18,329 nt of DNA from Byssochlamys sp. IMV 00236 (Eukaryota; Ascomycota; Eurotiomycetes; Eurotiales; Thermoascaceae), in NCBI GenBank assembly GCA_001931875.2, contig MSJH02000770.1, positions 1 through 18,329 on the forward strand, read 5' to 3'. Positions 1 through 7,395 of the stretch are shown here, piece after piece. The notes beneath the pieces are model-generated. The model was not told where the DNA came from, did no database searches, and worked only from the letters and a program-made list of their open reading frames with translations. Position numbers and translations under genes: made by a program. Within the stretch, counting starts at the first letter, position 1. Each line of letters opens with the position of its first letter.

Positions 1-409
1 ATTGCCCAGCTTTTAAGTGCGGAAGAGCTACCAACAACAGAGACGTGATGTCAGCCGCAGCCATTGGGATTTCGGCTATGACAAAAATAATACTCAAGAA
101 GGACCTTCCTCCCTTTTGCCCGAAGTTCGGCTTGCGACTTTAAAACCAAAACATGTATACTTTTGCCGCGTTCACCCGAAAACTACACGCTTCTATGAAG
201 TGGTGGTGCAACGAGCTGGCTTCATAGCGTAAGCTATTTGAATACCATTGGGTAAGAAGAAACCATTTTATATGATTCAGTTTAATACTAACGAATTTTC
301 CCTTTTTTGGAATTTTGATATTTACCCTCTCAGTATCTACACGCTAAATTGCGAACAGTCTGCCCATTGCTCCTTTCTTTGAAAAATATAAAGTTAAAAA
401 ACAAGTATT
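1..409. other. No clear gene; short open frame of unknown nature
   Basis: A frame open from position 17 (GTG, no ATG) to 232 gives about 71 residues, including the stretch KPKHVYFCRVHPKTTRFYEV. I do not recognise it. A second frame from base 1 also starts protein-like (IAQLLSAEELPTTET) but is broken by several stops, as expected of a decayed exon. The frame ends next to a possible splice donor (GCGTAAGC, about 229). Nothing convincing follows up to 409. It may be the end of a degenerate gene lying left of the window. Confidence 0.2.
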
Positions 410-1155
410 ATGGCATCACATGGTGCCATACTTTCTCTGACAAAAACAGCCAAGGGAAGAGAGCAAATGAGAAAGGTACAGATACGTAAGGTCAATCAAG
501 AGATGGCGTGTCCCTCTTATTGTAGTGAATATAGATGTACTTGAGGTATTTTTTATAGTTAATATCATATCTTTTCAACGTGTTCCTATATATCTATTTA
601 AAACGTAAGGTCAGGAAGCGTATTTGCTGTGATTATACCTTGCAGTAACTGCCAAATACTTGTTTTTAACTTGAAGTAAAGTTGTCATAAATGATCGCAG
701 TTTCAAAAGCCAGTTTAGGTATTCTCATGCAAAATAAAGAGAAGCATTTTTTCACCTTTGAGTATGCCCAAAACTAATCTACAACTATTGTAAAGTCTTG
801 CTGATGGAGAGCAAGAATAAGGAAGTTGAACGAGGTAAAAGTTAGTTTATATACACATATATTATAACTACTTTTATGTTATAGGAGATCGAGAAGGTAA
901 GTACAGCTAATACTAATATTGTGACGCTTATTAACAAGTCTTTATTTTTCATCACAGAAGAAGAGCAGCAAAGTAGGCTTTTTTATATGCTTATCTGAAC
1001 AAGCACTAACCTACGATATATAGAAGTTGCAAAAGTTCTTGAAGAACTATAAAAATAACAACAAAAAATCAAAAAAAAAACATCTACTTCAGCTGGTAAT
1101 TTGATTTTGCTTTATAAGTATATTTTATGACTAAATGATTCTTTATTCTCTGCAG
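410..1155 (+). other. Exon-like scraps of a possible decayed multi-exon gene
   Basis: Several short pieces look like exons but do not form one clean frame. From the ATG at 410, 22 codons (MASHGAILSLTKTAKGREQM...) run to a possible donor near 477. An ATG near 804 begins MESKNKEVER, followed by good GT-AG introns at about 835-883 and 897-958, after which the frame soon stops. A last piece near 980-1095, rich in Lys and Asn, contains stops and ends at a plausible donor (GTAATT, 1096) whose acceptor is at 1155. Together with the broken frame at 1156-1602 this could be the 5' part of the same dead gene. The function is not recognised. Confidence 0.25.
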
Positions 1156-1602
1156 GCTGAGTAGAAATGGCATCTTCGATGCCAGTGACAAGACTGTGGG
1201 CTACCATAGCACAGCTGCCGCAGCAAATTTTTATAATGCTTTCAAAAAACAATTACGAAGTTCAAGATGTTGTTCGGTGTAATATAACAAATATAATGAA
1301 TACAAATGGTACTTCTGGAGAGAAAATGAAGAAAATTGACGCTTTGAAGCCCATAAACGGTGAGCAAAGAGCTCAAAAGGAGATATTTCAGTATACGTAA
1401 GTACAAACAGAATAATCAAGTTAAACTTTATACTAAAAGTTGTATCTGATTTTTCAGCCTTAACCAACGTGTAAATAAGCCAAGTCTCTTCACAAATAGC
1501 AACATCAAGCAGTATCCAGAGAAAGACTTCAAGCTGAAGTCCTGGGCCATCGTCCTAGAAGAACTCTCTGGTTGTTCTTCTGTAGCCTTCAGTAGATGTT
1601 GA
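1156..1602 (+). pseudogene. Frame-broken hypothetical protein gene, two exons
   Basis: Exon A begins after a good acceptor (CTGCAG, ending 1155). In the register of base 1163 it reads LSRNGIFDASDKTVGYHSTA and then AAANFYNAFKKQLRSS before a TAA at 1280-1282. From about there the protein-like reading moves to the register of 1167 (NTNGTSGEKMKKIDALKP..., to FQYT). A clean GT-AG intron (1397-1457, GTAAGT...TTTCAG) joins this in phase to exon B, which reads LNQRVNKPSLFTNSNIKQYP and continues to a TGA at 1600-1602. An AATAAA follows at 1615-1620. Needing two registers within exon A suggests one frameshift near 1230-1290. Alternatively the 1167 ATG starts a real small protein in the second register alone. 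The family is not recognised. Confidence 0.4.
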
Positions 1603-1878
1603 CGTGTTTAAAGAAATAAAGCCTTATAGCAACTTATAATCTCTCTATTTGTTTACTGTACATCAGATGACAATAATATTGACCACATTTTCGTGTGAAT
1701 AGCAGTCTCCTATAAAACTCTCTCCCTAAGCATTTCTATTAATTTTTAACTCTTTTTCTTTTTACTTTGTTTGTTGTCGACTTAGCTTTACAGTAATGGT
1801 AAGTTGAATGTAATATGGCTTCCTTTGATTATTAGCCGTACCTAACTCAATTGCAATAGGAGGAACACTGTCCCAAGC

Positions 1879-2425
1879 ATGTTCAAGGGTCTAGGCGAAT
1901 TTGCTGGTCAGTGTACAGCACCAAAGATGTACACTGACAAATTGAAGCTGGCATTGATGGCCAAGCTTCATCTCAATTTTTTCACCAAGAAAACGGGGAA
2001 AGATGATATCTTTGTCCCGTTTCTTTTGATAATGGGCTTTGAATGTCAACTTCTTATGCTCCGGCTCGCACAGGCCAAGCTGTATTACTTGGAGGAAGTT
2101 GGGAGGTCTTCCTTTCCTATCAGCAAGAAGGAAATCGACGAAGTAGTGATCAAGGAGATGGTGAACCTCCTCACCTTTACAAGGGTAAATATAACACTAC
2201 GGATTCAAAAAGAACATTAACTTTTTAATTATTTAGGATCGTGCGCTTCACCTGAGACAGCAGATGTTGGACTCTCGCTTGTCGCCCGTCGTTGTAAATA
2301 TAGACTGGTGCACAGATGTGGTTTGGCCTTCGGGCAAAAAAGTTCCGGCCGTCGTTGCTGAAGAAGATGGTGAAGGTGATGACGATGAAGATGAAGACAA
2401 TGAAGATGATAATGAAGAAGATTAA
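1879..2425 (+). CDS. Unrecognised 164-residue protein with acidic C-terminal tail, two exons
   Basis: Exon 1 is 1879-2184 and exon 2 is 2237-2425. The intron 2185-2236 (52 nt, GTAAAT...ATTTAG) falls between codons, and skipping it replaces a quick stop with 62 further residues. The body is helical-looking (YTDKLKLALMAKLHLNFF; GFECQLLMLRLAQAKLYYLEE), followed by LHLRQQMLDSRLSPVVVNID. The last 20 or so residues are almost all Asp, Glu and Asn, as in chaperone or nuclear-protein tails. The ATG at 1879 is the first Met in frame. The frame is also open just upstream, up to a possible acceptor at 1859, so the true 5' end may include earlier exons. AATAAA occurs about 30 nt after the stop. No catalytic motif is visible. 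The setting among transposon remnants suggests a lineage-specific, possibly repeated gene. Confidence 0.5.
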
Positions 2426-2700
2426 GATGAAGAAGAAATATGGAGCTGAAGCTCAAATAAATTATGATCAAATACGATGTTTTTTAAGTTTTTAAATTCT
2501 GTGGTGTTTTGTGTGCGGGAATCACTATACACACGCGAAAGTAAAATTAGTGTGGCCTATGCATTATTGTTTTTCCTTATATACGTGAAAACGTTAGGCA
2601 CGCCGGAACGGAAGGCTCCATTTATTTATATATACCATTGTCTTTCATGCTTTTTTTATACAGGATGGTTCACATAATAGTGACAATCTTGGTCAAAAAA
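2426..2700. other. No gene seen; 3' flank and left edge of inverted-repeat element
   Basis: The stretch holds the 3' region of the preceding gene and AT-rich sequence. It ends in a run of six A (2695-2700) that directly precedes the left inverted repeat of the 2.65 kb element. An open frame at 2477-2677 has biased, non-protein-like composition and was not accepted. Confidence 0.4.
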
Positions 2701-2762
2701 TCAACGCACACCTCCTTGTACACCTACGGGGGAGCACAATCATTTTCAGCGTCCGCAATATA
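2701..2762 (+). repeat. Left inverted repeat of the 2.65 kb element
   Basis: It begins TCAACGCACACCTCCTTG and ends GTCCGCAATATA. The whole 62 bp recurs inverted at 5284-5346, with one extra G in the central G-run on the right. After 2762 the two sides diverge but keep related short units (CGCCTTCTTACACG, CACCTTCTTATTCACC at about 2771-2812). Confidence 0.85.
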
Positions 2763-3027
2763 CGTCTTGCACGCCTTCTTACACGCCTATACACCTTCTT
2801 ATTCACCTTCTTGAGTACAGATCATCCAAGATTTCGTCAGATCCACATTCAAGATGGCTGAAAAACTCCACGTGTCAAACAGCGGCGATCAAGTTAACGA
2901 TTTACATCTCTCCTATCCTTGCATGCATTCTAAACGCTCCTACAGTAAACCTTCCCTAGATTTTCAAGTATATTTTTAATACGGGATTACTGATATACTA
3001 TTGGATTGATGGTATAAATAAAGAACT

Positions 3028-4372
3028 TCATTTCCAACAAAGGATGGGCAATCGAGTAAGTTCCTGCAATACAAGTTCCTTCACTGTATTTTCTTTAAGT
3101 ACTGGTATAATACCGGTATGCTCTTTTTGAAGTTGCATAATAACTTGATCTTGCTCTTGACAGGTATCCCGTAGAAAAAGGTGATAAAATGTAACGTGAG
3201 AAATTTGCATCGACAATGTCAAGCAGCTGTGTTACCAGTAAAAACACCAGAAGTTCAAAAAGAGAAACAAGGCAAAAACTCTGCTTCATTTCCGTTGGGA
3301 TGCCAGTCGTTCGATGGGTTTGATAAAGAAACGTTCCATTATCGGTGATAGAGACAGATACCAACGTTATGGATGTCTTCACAGATTGAATTCCGAGTAT
3401 TTTCAGTTTTTTAAACGTTGCCTTGTCGCTATAGAGGTATTTGCCACGGTGCGTATTGAGGATAGCAGTCAGGTTCTCAAGCAGCTTCAGAGAATCGCCA
3501 AGTGTATGGTCAAGATCTTCATTCAAGCCTCCGGATGATGACTCAATCAATATCATTTCATCTTGGCCATTATAACCTATACCATCAGCATAGCAAACTC
3601 TTTCCTTTGCCCAGGTCTGCATGTCCATCAATCCAGTGTTGCGACTTTGAATATATACTTCACACCTGTAAAAAAAAATTGTAATTCAATTGCAAAACAC
3701 CATTCAATAACATGCTTTTGGAAAGAATCTATACCATTGAAAATCCAAATGTCGTATTTGATCGTGGAAGAATTGAAAAATGGGAACGACAAAATCAACG
3801 AAATATGTCCGTTCATGATTGGTTTTAATGGGTATGATCCGTGAACAGCGAGAGGAGAACCAAGTCAAGACATGTTGAACAAGCCGATGAAACCGTTGTT
3901 GACGAATGGTTGCACAATTCTCCAGTCCATAGTTCCATACTTTGCCCGGGATTTCCTCATGGTTGACGAGTTCAAGGCATTCGCGTATCATTGATAACTG
4001 GAATCCGTATTTAGACAATGAGTGCAACATTCGTTGTGATTCTTGATTGCTTTCGAGGAGTTTCAGGGCATCTTGATCAAGATTTTCAGCATTGTTTTCA
4101 ATCACCATAGTGACAATCGGCGCAAGTCGTGAAATATTCGATGCCTTGAACTTTGGTCCATGAATAATGCTGTTTGAATTGGCAGAAATGCTGAAACATT
4201 GTTTTTTTTGTGGGCAACCGTGATTGATTTGTTGGAAGGAGAAGTGAACTTGTCATCATCGTCGTGTGAACGCTTGAGATCTATGGTCAGATATGTTCAA
4301 TATACGATTCGATTATAAATTGTTTTCAGTTTACTTACGCGAGCAGTGACTCTCTTCAAAATGGATCTTCAT
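3028..4372 (-). pseudogene. Four-exon gene of unknown function with one apparent frameshift
   Basis: Exons on the minus strand are 4372-4339, 4280-3735, 3665-3236 and 3153-3028. Introns are 58, 69 and 82 nt; the first two have clear sites (GTAAGT...CATAG; GTATAG...TTTACAG) and the third a weaker acceptor (CAAGAG). The spliced protein starts MKIHFEESHCS, then has a basic-acidic stretch and NNVSAFLPIQTALF. At about 4109-4110 the frame runs into TGA (4102-4104), whereas the frame one base over starts MVIENNAENLDQDALKLLES and stays open. One missing base explains this and would restore about 378 residues. Later segments include ERTYFVDFVVPIFQFF, QTWAKERVCYADGIGY followed by MILIESSSGG, HTLGDSLKLLENLTAIL and FELLVFLL. 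The ADG...LIESS arrangement loosely recalls a PD-(D/E)XK nuclease core with the Lys replaced, but that is inference only. I believe related genes are common in Mucorales, but this is from memory and unchecked. It is the main cargo of the inverted-repeat element. Confidence 0.6.
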
Positions 4373-4896
4373 TTTTGTTGTATTTAGCACTGATATTGAC
4401 TTATAGAGTATTCAAAGAGCTTATCATAATTTGTACAGTATCCGTCCAAATTATATTGTATATAAAAGAGCCTGTAGACAGAGTGACATCACGCTAATAA
4501 TCTGTGCTACAATGTGGTGTATATTGCTACCCTGTATTAATATTTCTTCACTTCTTATTTATCATAATAAAAAGATATACTTGAAGTTATTGTTTAATCT
4601 TAGTTCATTTCGAATCAAAACATCAATCAATTCTTCAATTTTATCTTCAAATTCACAAAAAAAATGGGCAACATGCACACCCAAATGCCAATTCAAGGTT
4701 ATCTAGCTAAAAAAAAAAAAAAAAAGGAATATTCCTTCTATAAACAAAATGACGCAAATTACAGTGTAAACAAATACATACCTCGCTACTACCATTCGTT
4801 GCCTTGTAAAATATAACGCTACTTTTGAATGAGTTACAGTATCTAGCAAGCATTTTCATCAACTATTGTACTTATTTCTTTTTGTTCTTTCTGCGT
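4373..4896. other. No gene seen between the two minus-strand genes of the element
   Basis: This is the upstream region of the four-exon gene. It has a possible TATA-like CTCTATAAG on the minus strand near 4404-4412 and a run of 17 A at about 4710-4726. A 91-codon plus-strand frame (4431-4706) is low in complexity and reads like AT-rich noncoding sequence. Confidence 0.4.
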
Positions 4897-5090
4897 TCAA
4901 ATGATGGCTTTGGAATGTCCAACTCTAAAGTAATGAAATATAAGCAACGTCCTTTGTTTTTTTGTTGATTTTTTTTTTCCAGTTTACTGTACCTTCCATG
5001 TTGATTAAATGTTCGCGGGTTTGTCGCATCATATAATTTTTTGCCGCATACATGGCACTGAAATATCAGTTTTATTAGTTTCGCTGCCAT
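4897..5090 (-). CDS. Possible 41-residue C2H2-type zinc-finger microprotein, two exons
   Basis: From the ATG at 5090 the frame reads MAAKLIKLIFQ and then C12-H-V-C15-GKK, with TFNQH31 fifteen residues later. Removing a GT-AG intron at 4992-4925 (68 nt, GTACAG...CTTTAG) gives GRVGH36SKAII and a stop at 4897-4899. The result is C-X2-C-X15-H-X4-H, a plausible single zinc knuckle. Without splicing the frame continues to 4872 in a Lys-rich tail and loses the second His. The longer frame from 5186 adds a hydrophobic leader that looks like noncoding T-rich sequence. It lies inside the inverted-repeat element, 525 nt upstream of the four-exon gene on the same strand, so it could be a DNA-binding partner, an alternative first exon, or a remnant. 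Confidence 0.35.
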
Positions 5091-5170
5091 CACAACCAAA
5101 GTCAAAATGAAGACACAAACAAACACGAGGGGAAATACGGGTTGAAACGAGGAGGAAAAAAAAACACGTT

Positions 5171-5190
5171 GGTCAAGCGTGGTCAAGCGT
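5171..5190 (+). repeat. Tandem 10-bp direct repeat
   Basis: GGTCAAGCGT occurs twice head to tail, inside the right end of the inverted-repeat element and about 95 bp inward of the core repeat. It may be a subterminal protein-binding motif. No matching pair was seen on the left side. Confidence 0.5.
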
Positions 5191-5283
5191 GATAATGTGT
5201 GCCTAGTGTCGAAGTTTAATTTTTGGTGATGACGCCTGAGACAGCATGCTATAGTGAGGTGTATAAGAAGGTGTATAAGAAGG

Positions 5284-5346
5284 TATATTGCGGACGCTGA
5301 AAATGATTGTGCTCCCCCCGTAGGTGTACAAGGAGGTGTGCGTTGA
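5284..5346 (-). repeat. Right inverted repeat of the 2.65 kb element
   Basis: This is the reverse complement of 2701-2762 with one added G (six instead of five). Its inner neighbour carries GTGTATAAGAAG tandem units (about 5258-5283), the counterpart of the CTTCTTATACAC units on the left. Its outer end runs straight into a 24 nt T tract. Confidence 0.85.
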
Positions 5347-5370
5347 TTTTTTTTTTTTTTTTTTTTTTTT
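5347..5370 (+). repeat. 24-nt T homopolymer between the two transposable elements
   Basis: The tract touches the outer end of the right inverted repeat. The left repeat has six A in the mirror position, so the homopolymer probably belongs to the element end and has expanded by slippage. It may hide a target-site duplication. Confidence 0.7.
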
Positions 5371-5397
5371 GCTTACAATTCTTATGGTTGGATTTTG

Positions 5398-6477
5398 ATC
5401 AAAGTCGCTAGTACCCATTTACATGGGCATTTTGTTTCGACATTTATCCCAGCACTTGTAAGAATGCGAAACGAAACCTTTGAAGTGATTTTTCTCGACG
5501 TTTTTGCAGGCTTCTGTAATTCTTTTTGATAATGTGTCTTCCTGCAAAAACCTATGGCGCTTAATCTTACTCTTTGCCACTGCCCAGAATTGCTCTACTG
5601 GGTTAAGCTCAGGAGATTAAGTAGGATGATACATGTATTTATGTCCTCAATACTTAATATGCTTCTTTATGTTTTCATGCGTGTGGATCAGTGCATTATC
5701 CATAACTATATAGTGGCCATTCATGTGAGGATGCTTGTCCATTTCATCTAGAGTCATTTTTAAGAAACTAATATAGTGACCTGTCACAGTTCCTGAACTG
5801 ACATATCCACCGGCTTTTCTCTTCTTCGCTGGTCTCGGTTTTTTGACACCGACTGTAATCAAACCTGCAGCAGAGATGGCTCCCAATATAGACGTCGTGT
5901 TTGCTCTCGTTGTTGGTCGGGTAACAATAGCACGCGTACCTTTTCTAGACCAAGCTCTTGACCGTTTCATATTGATATCAAAAGCAAACTCGTCAAAAAA
6001 CACGCAATTCGTCAGAAAGTTCATGTCTGTATTTTCCCATTTACAAACCCAATTGTACCGCTCCTCAATCTTTGCTGGACTGTTTCTCTCAATGGAATGA
6101 AAATCCGCTTTTTTCAACAAAAGATTGCATTCACGCCTCATAAAGTTATTAACAGTGCTGCGTGATACTTTAAGATCATGAAGTTGCTTCAATAAATGCT
6201 CGATCACTTCAACAACAGTAGCAGAGGGATTAACATCAATGAAGTTGATAACAGTTGTTTTATGCTCTTCAGTTAAGATGCACTTACGACCTACCTTTTT
6301 ACAACTCTCAAAAATATTATCAGGGCACGCATTATACTGACTAATCCATTTACTTGTACCGTTTGCTCTGTTTACCAGTATGGCAGGTAGCGCCATACTT
6401 CTTGAAATATGAAATTCCTTTCCTCTTCCTCTTTCAAGTTTTACAACCAAGGGAAGGAAGCACTCTAGCTACTTGAT
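5398..6477 (-). mobile_element. Degenerate Tc1/mariner-type DNA transposon
   Basis: The segment is about 1.08 kb and is almost filled by one transposase frame (5419-6450, minus), which suits a Tc1 element. Weak candidate terminal repeats are ATCAAAGTCGCTAG at 5398-5411 and CTAGCTACTTGAT at 6465-6477. These are inverted copies with one indel and one mismatch, so the ends are tentative. It lies between the right end of the inverted-repeat element and the truncated pseudouridine synthase gene. I could not identify a TA target duplication with confidence. Confidence 0.6.
5419..6450 (-). pseudogene. Tc1-like DDE transposase, inactivated by two nonsense codons
   Basis: One frame runs from the ATG at 6450 to the TAA at 5419-5421 (344 codons including the stop). 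It is interrupted only by in-frame TGA at 5647-5649 and TAA at 5617-5619. The N-terminal third carries the helix-turn-helix region (HTH_Tc5/Tc1-type, around VEVIEHLLKQL and SRSTVNNFMRRE). The catalytic triad is visible: first Asp in CVFFDEFAFD, second Asp in YIVMDNALIH, and Glu in SPELNPVEQFW. The second Asp and the Glu are 34 residues apart, giving the Tc1 signature DD34E. The C-terminus (FVSHSYKCWDKCR) is intact. The likely changes are Arg to TGA and Tyr to TAA just before SPELNP. The extreme N-terminus (about residues 1-40) looks divergent. A recently dead copy is the best reading; read-through to active protein is unlikely. Confidence 0.85.
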
Positions 6478-6604
6478 ATATGCTACTTAATCGACAGAGC
6501 CTTTCAATGGTCACTAAAAGACCATAGCTTCCAGGCCAAAAACAGCCTTAAACCATTACTGTGCTCTTGATTTGGATGCTTTGGTAGCGTTTTGTTATGT
6601 ATAG

Positions 6605-7374
6605 CTGCTAATAGATTAGATTTACCTACGTCTGGATTGATGCTCATTGCCAAGACTCCTGAACGTGCCAAGGATATCGAGCGTGAAATGGTTGTAGGAA
6701 AGATTAGGAAAGAGTATATATGTAGAGTAGATGGCGAATTCCCAGAGTAAGTGCAAATTTTATTCTTGTCATGCATAAGCTGATGCTTATTTATTAGAGG
6801 GGAGATCACTTGTGATGCACCTATCAAGTGTATATCGCACAAGATGTCTGTTAATTACATACATGACGATGGCAAACCCTCAGTTACTAAATTTGAGAGA
6901 CTTAGTTTTAATGGCAAGACGAGCGTTGTTCGTTGTAAGCCATTGACTGAACGTACATATCAAATCAGGGTTCATTTGAGATACTTGGGTTATCCTATAT
7001 CCAATGATCCACTTTACGGTAATAAAACTACTTGGGCACCAATGATACGGCCAGGAGAAAAGATGACAAGCGAAGATGCCAGGCTGTTGGTAGACAAACT
7101 GTTTGAATATTCGCCAATGGAAGACTGGGGTGAACTCTGCCTTGTGCCGAACGCACAAAAGACACAAATTGAACTAGATGACTCAAGATGCCCAGAGTGT
7201 AGTTGCTCTCTTACTTTTGCCAAGAAATATGAACAATTGTGCATCTATTTACACGCCTGGCGATATGCTAGTGACAATTGGAACTATGAAACTGAGCTTC
7301 CTTTTTGGGCTAAAGAAGACTTTAATGAAGAAGATGCGCCTTTAAAATATCAAACTATTATTCCAGATCAATAA
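6605..7374 (+). pseudogene. tRNA pseudouridine synthase (Pus9/Rib2 type, RluA family), 5'-truncated
   Basis: Enzymes of this family convert uridine to pseudouridine in tRNA (Pus9/Rib2 act on U32). Two exons are visible: 6605-6746 and 6798-7374. The intron 6747-6797 (51 nt, GTAAGT...TTATTAG) restores the frame exactly. The first exon begins after a possible acceptor (TATGTATAG) with NRLDLPTSGLMLIAKTP, the RluA motif with the catalytic Asp at 6619-6621. It continues KIRKEYICRVDGEFPEG, then CDAPI, GKTSVVRCKPLTERTYQIR and VHLRYLGYPISNDPLYG. The tail has CPECSCSLTF and YLHAWRY...ELPFWA, which matches my recollection of fungal Pus9-type C-termini. About 240 residues remain, and the S4-like N-terminus and the first catalytic-domain motifs are missing. 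Upstream sequence (6480-6604) has stops in frame and abuts the Tc1 copy, so the gene was probably cut by transposon insertion or rearrangement. An N-terminal exon farther upstream is not excluded. Convergent with the RRM gene. Confidence 0.8.
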
Positions 7375-7391
7375 AGCTTTTATATTTTATT
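7370..7391. terminator. Overlapping poly(A) signals of two convergent genes
   Basis: On the plus strand AATAAA (7370-7375) overlaps the TAA stop of the pseudouridine synthase (7372-7374). On the minus strand AATAAA (7391-7386) lies 5 nt after the stop of the RRM gene (7398-7396). Cleavage normally falls 10-30 nt beyond the hexamer, so each transcript should run into the other gene. Confidence 0.6.
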
Positions 7392-7395
7392 ATTT

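Larger units (their letters stand above)
2701..5346. mobile_element. Candidate 2.65 kb TIR-bounded element carrying a minus-strand gene of unknown family
   Basis: The segment is bounded by long inverted repeats (2701-2762 and 5284-5346) that match at every base except for one extra G in a G-run. Both repeats have their outer end TCAACGCACACC facing an A/T homopolymer (six A on the left, 24 T on the right). Inward of each core are short tandem units based on CACCTTCTTATA, like subterminal transposase-binding sites. Inside, on the minus strand, lie a four-exon gene of unknown function (3028-4372) and a possible zinc-finger microgene (4897-5090). No recognisable DDE transposase, integrase or reverse transcriptase lies between the repeats. 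No target-site duplication is evident, partly because the homopolymers hide it. It may be a non-autonomous element, an element with an unknown recombinase, or a gene caught between two copies of a smaller repeat. Confidence 0.55.

Noticed and set aside
410..429. Inverted repeat ATGGCA...TGCCAT
   Set aside because: Only 6 bp per arm with an 8-nt loop. It coincides with a possible coding start and is short enough to be chance.
2229..2471. 80-codon minus-strand frame with many His and Leu
   Set aside because: It is the antisense shadow of the acidic GAA/GAT codon repeat at the end of the 1879-2425 gene.
3628..3816. 62-codon minus-strand frame overlapping the second intron of the element gene
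   Set aside because: It covers exon 2, the 69 nt intron and the start of exon 3 in the wrong frame. Splicing at GTATAG...TTTACAG gives a better continuous protein.
4431..4706. 91-codon plus-strand open frame inside the inverted-repeat element
   Set aside because: AT-rich with biased composition (Ser, Ile, Asn, Lys), no splice continuation and no recognisable motif. It lies upstream of the minus-strand gene.
5347..5370. Poly(T) tract as a retrotransposon (LINE/SINE) tail
   Set aside because: A matching A-run on the mirror side of the left inverted repeat, and the long inverted termini, fit a DNA-type element better. No reverse-transcriptase or SINE-like promoter boxes were seen.
5203..5418. 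71-codon minus-strand frame with a Lys run and YTPSYTPHY repeats
   Set aside because: It is a translation of the right inverted repeat, its subterminal tandem units and the 24-T tract, not a gene.
6504..6842. 112-codon minus-strand frame across the pseudouridine synthase start
   Set aside because: It overlaps the plus-strand exon with the clear RLD motif and the intron, and its own translation shows no family features.
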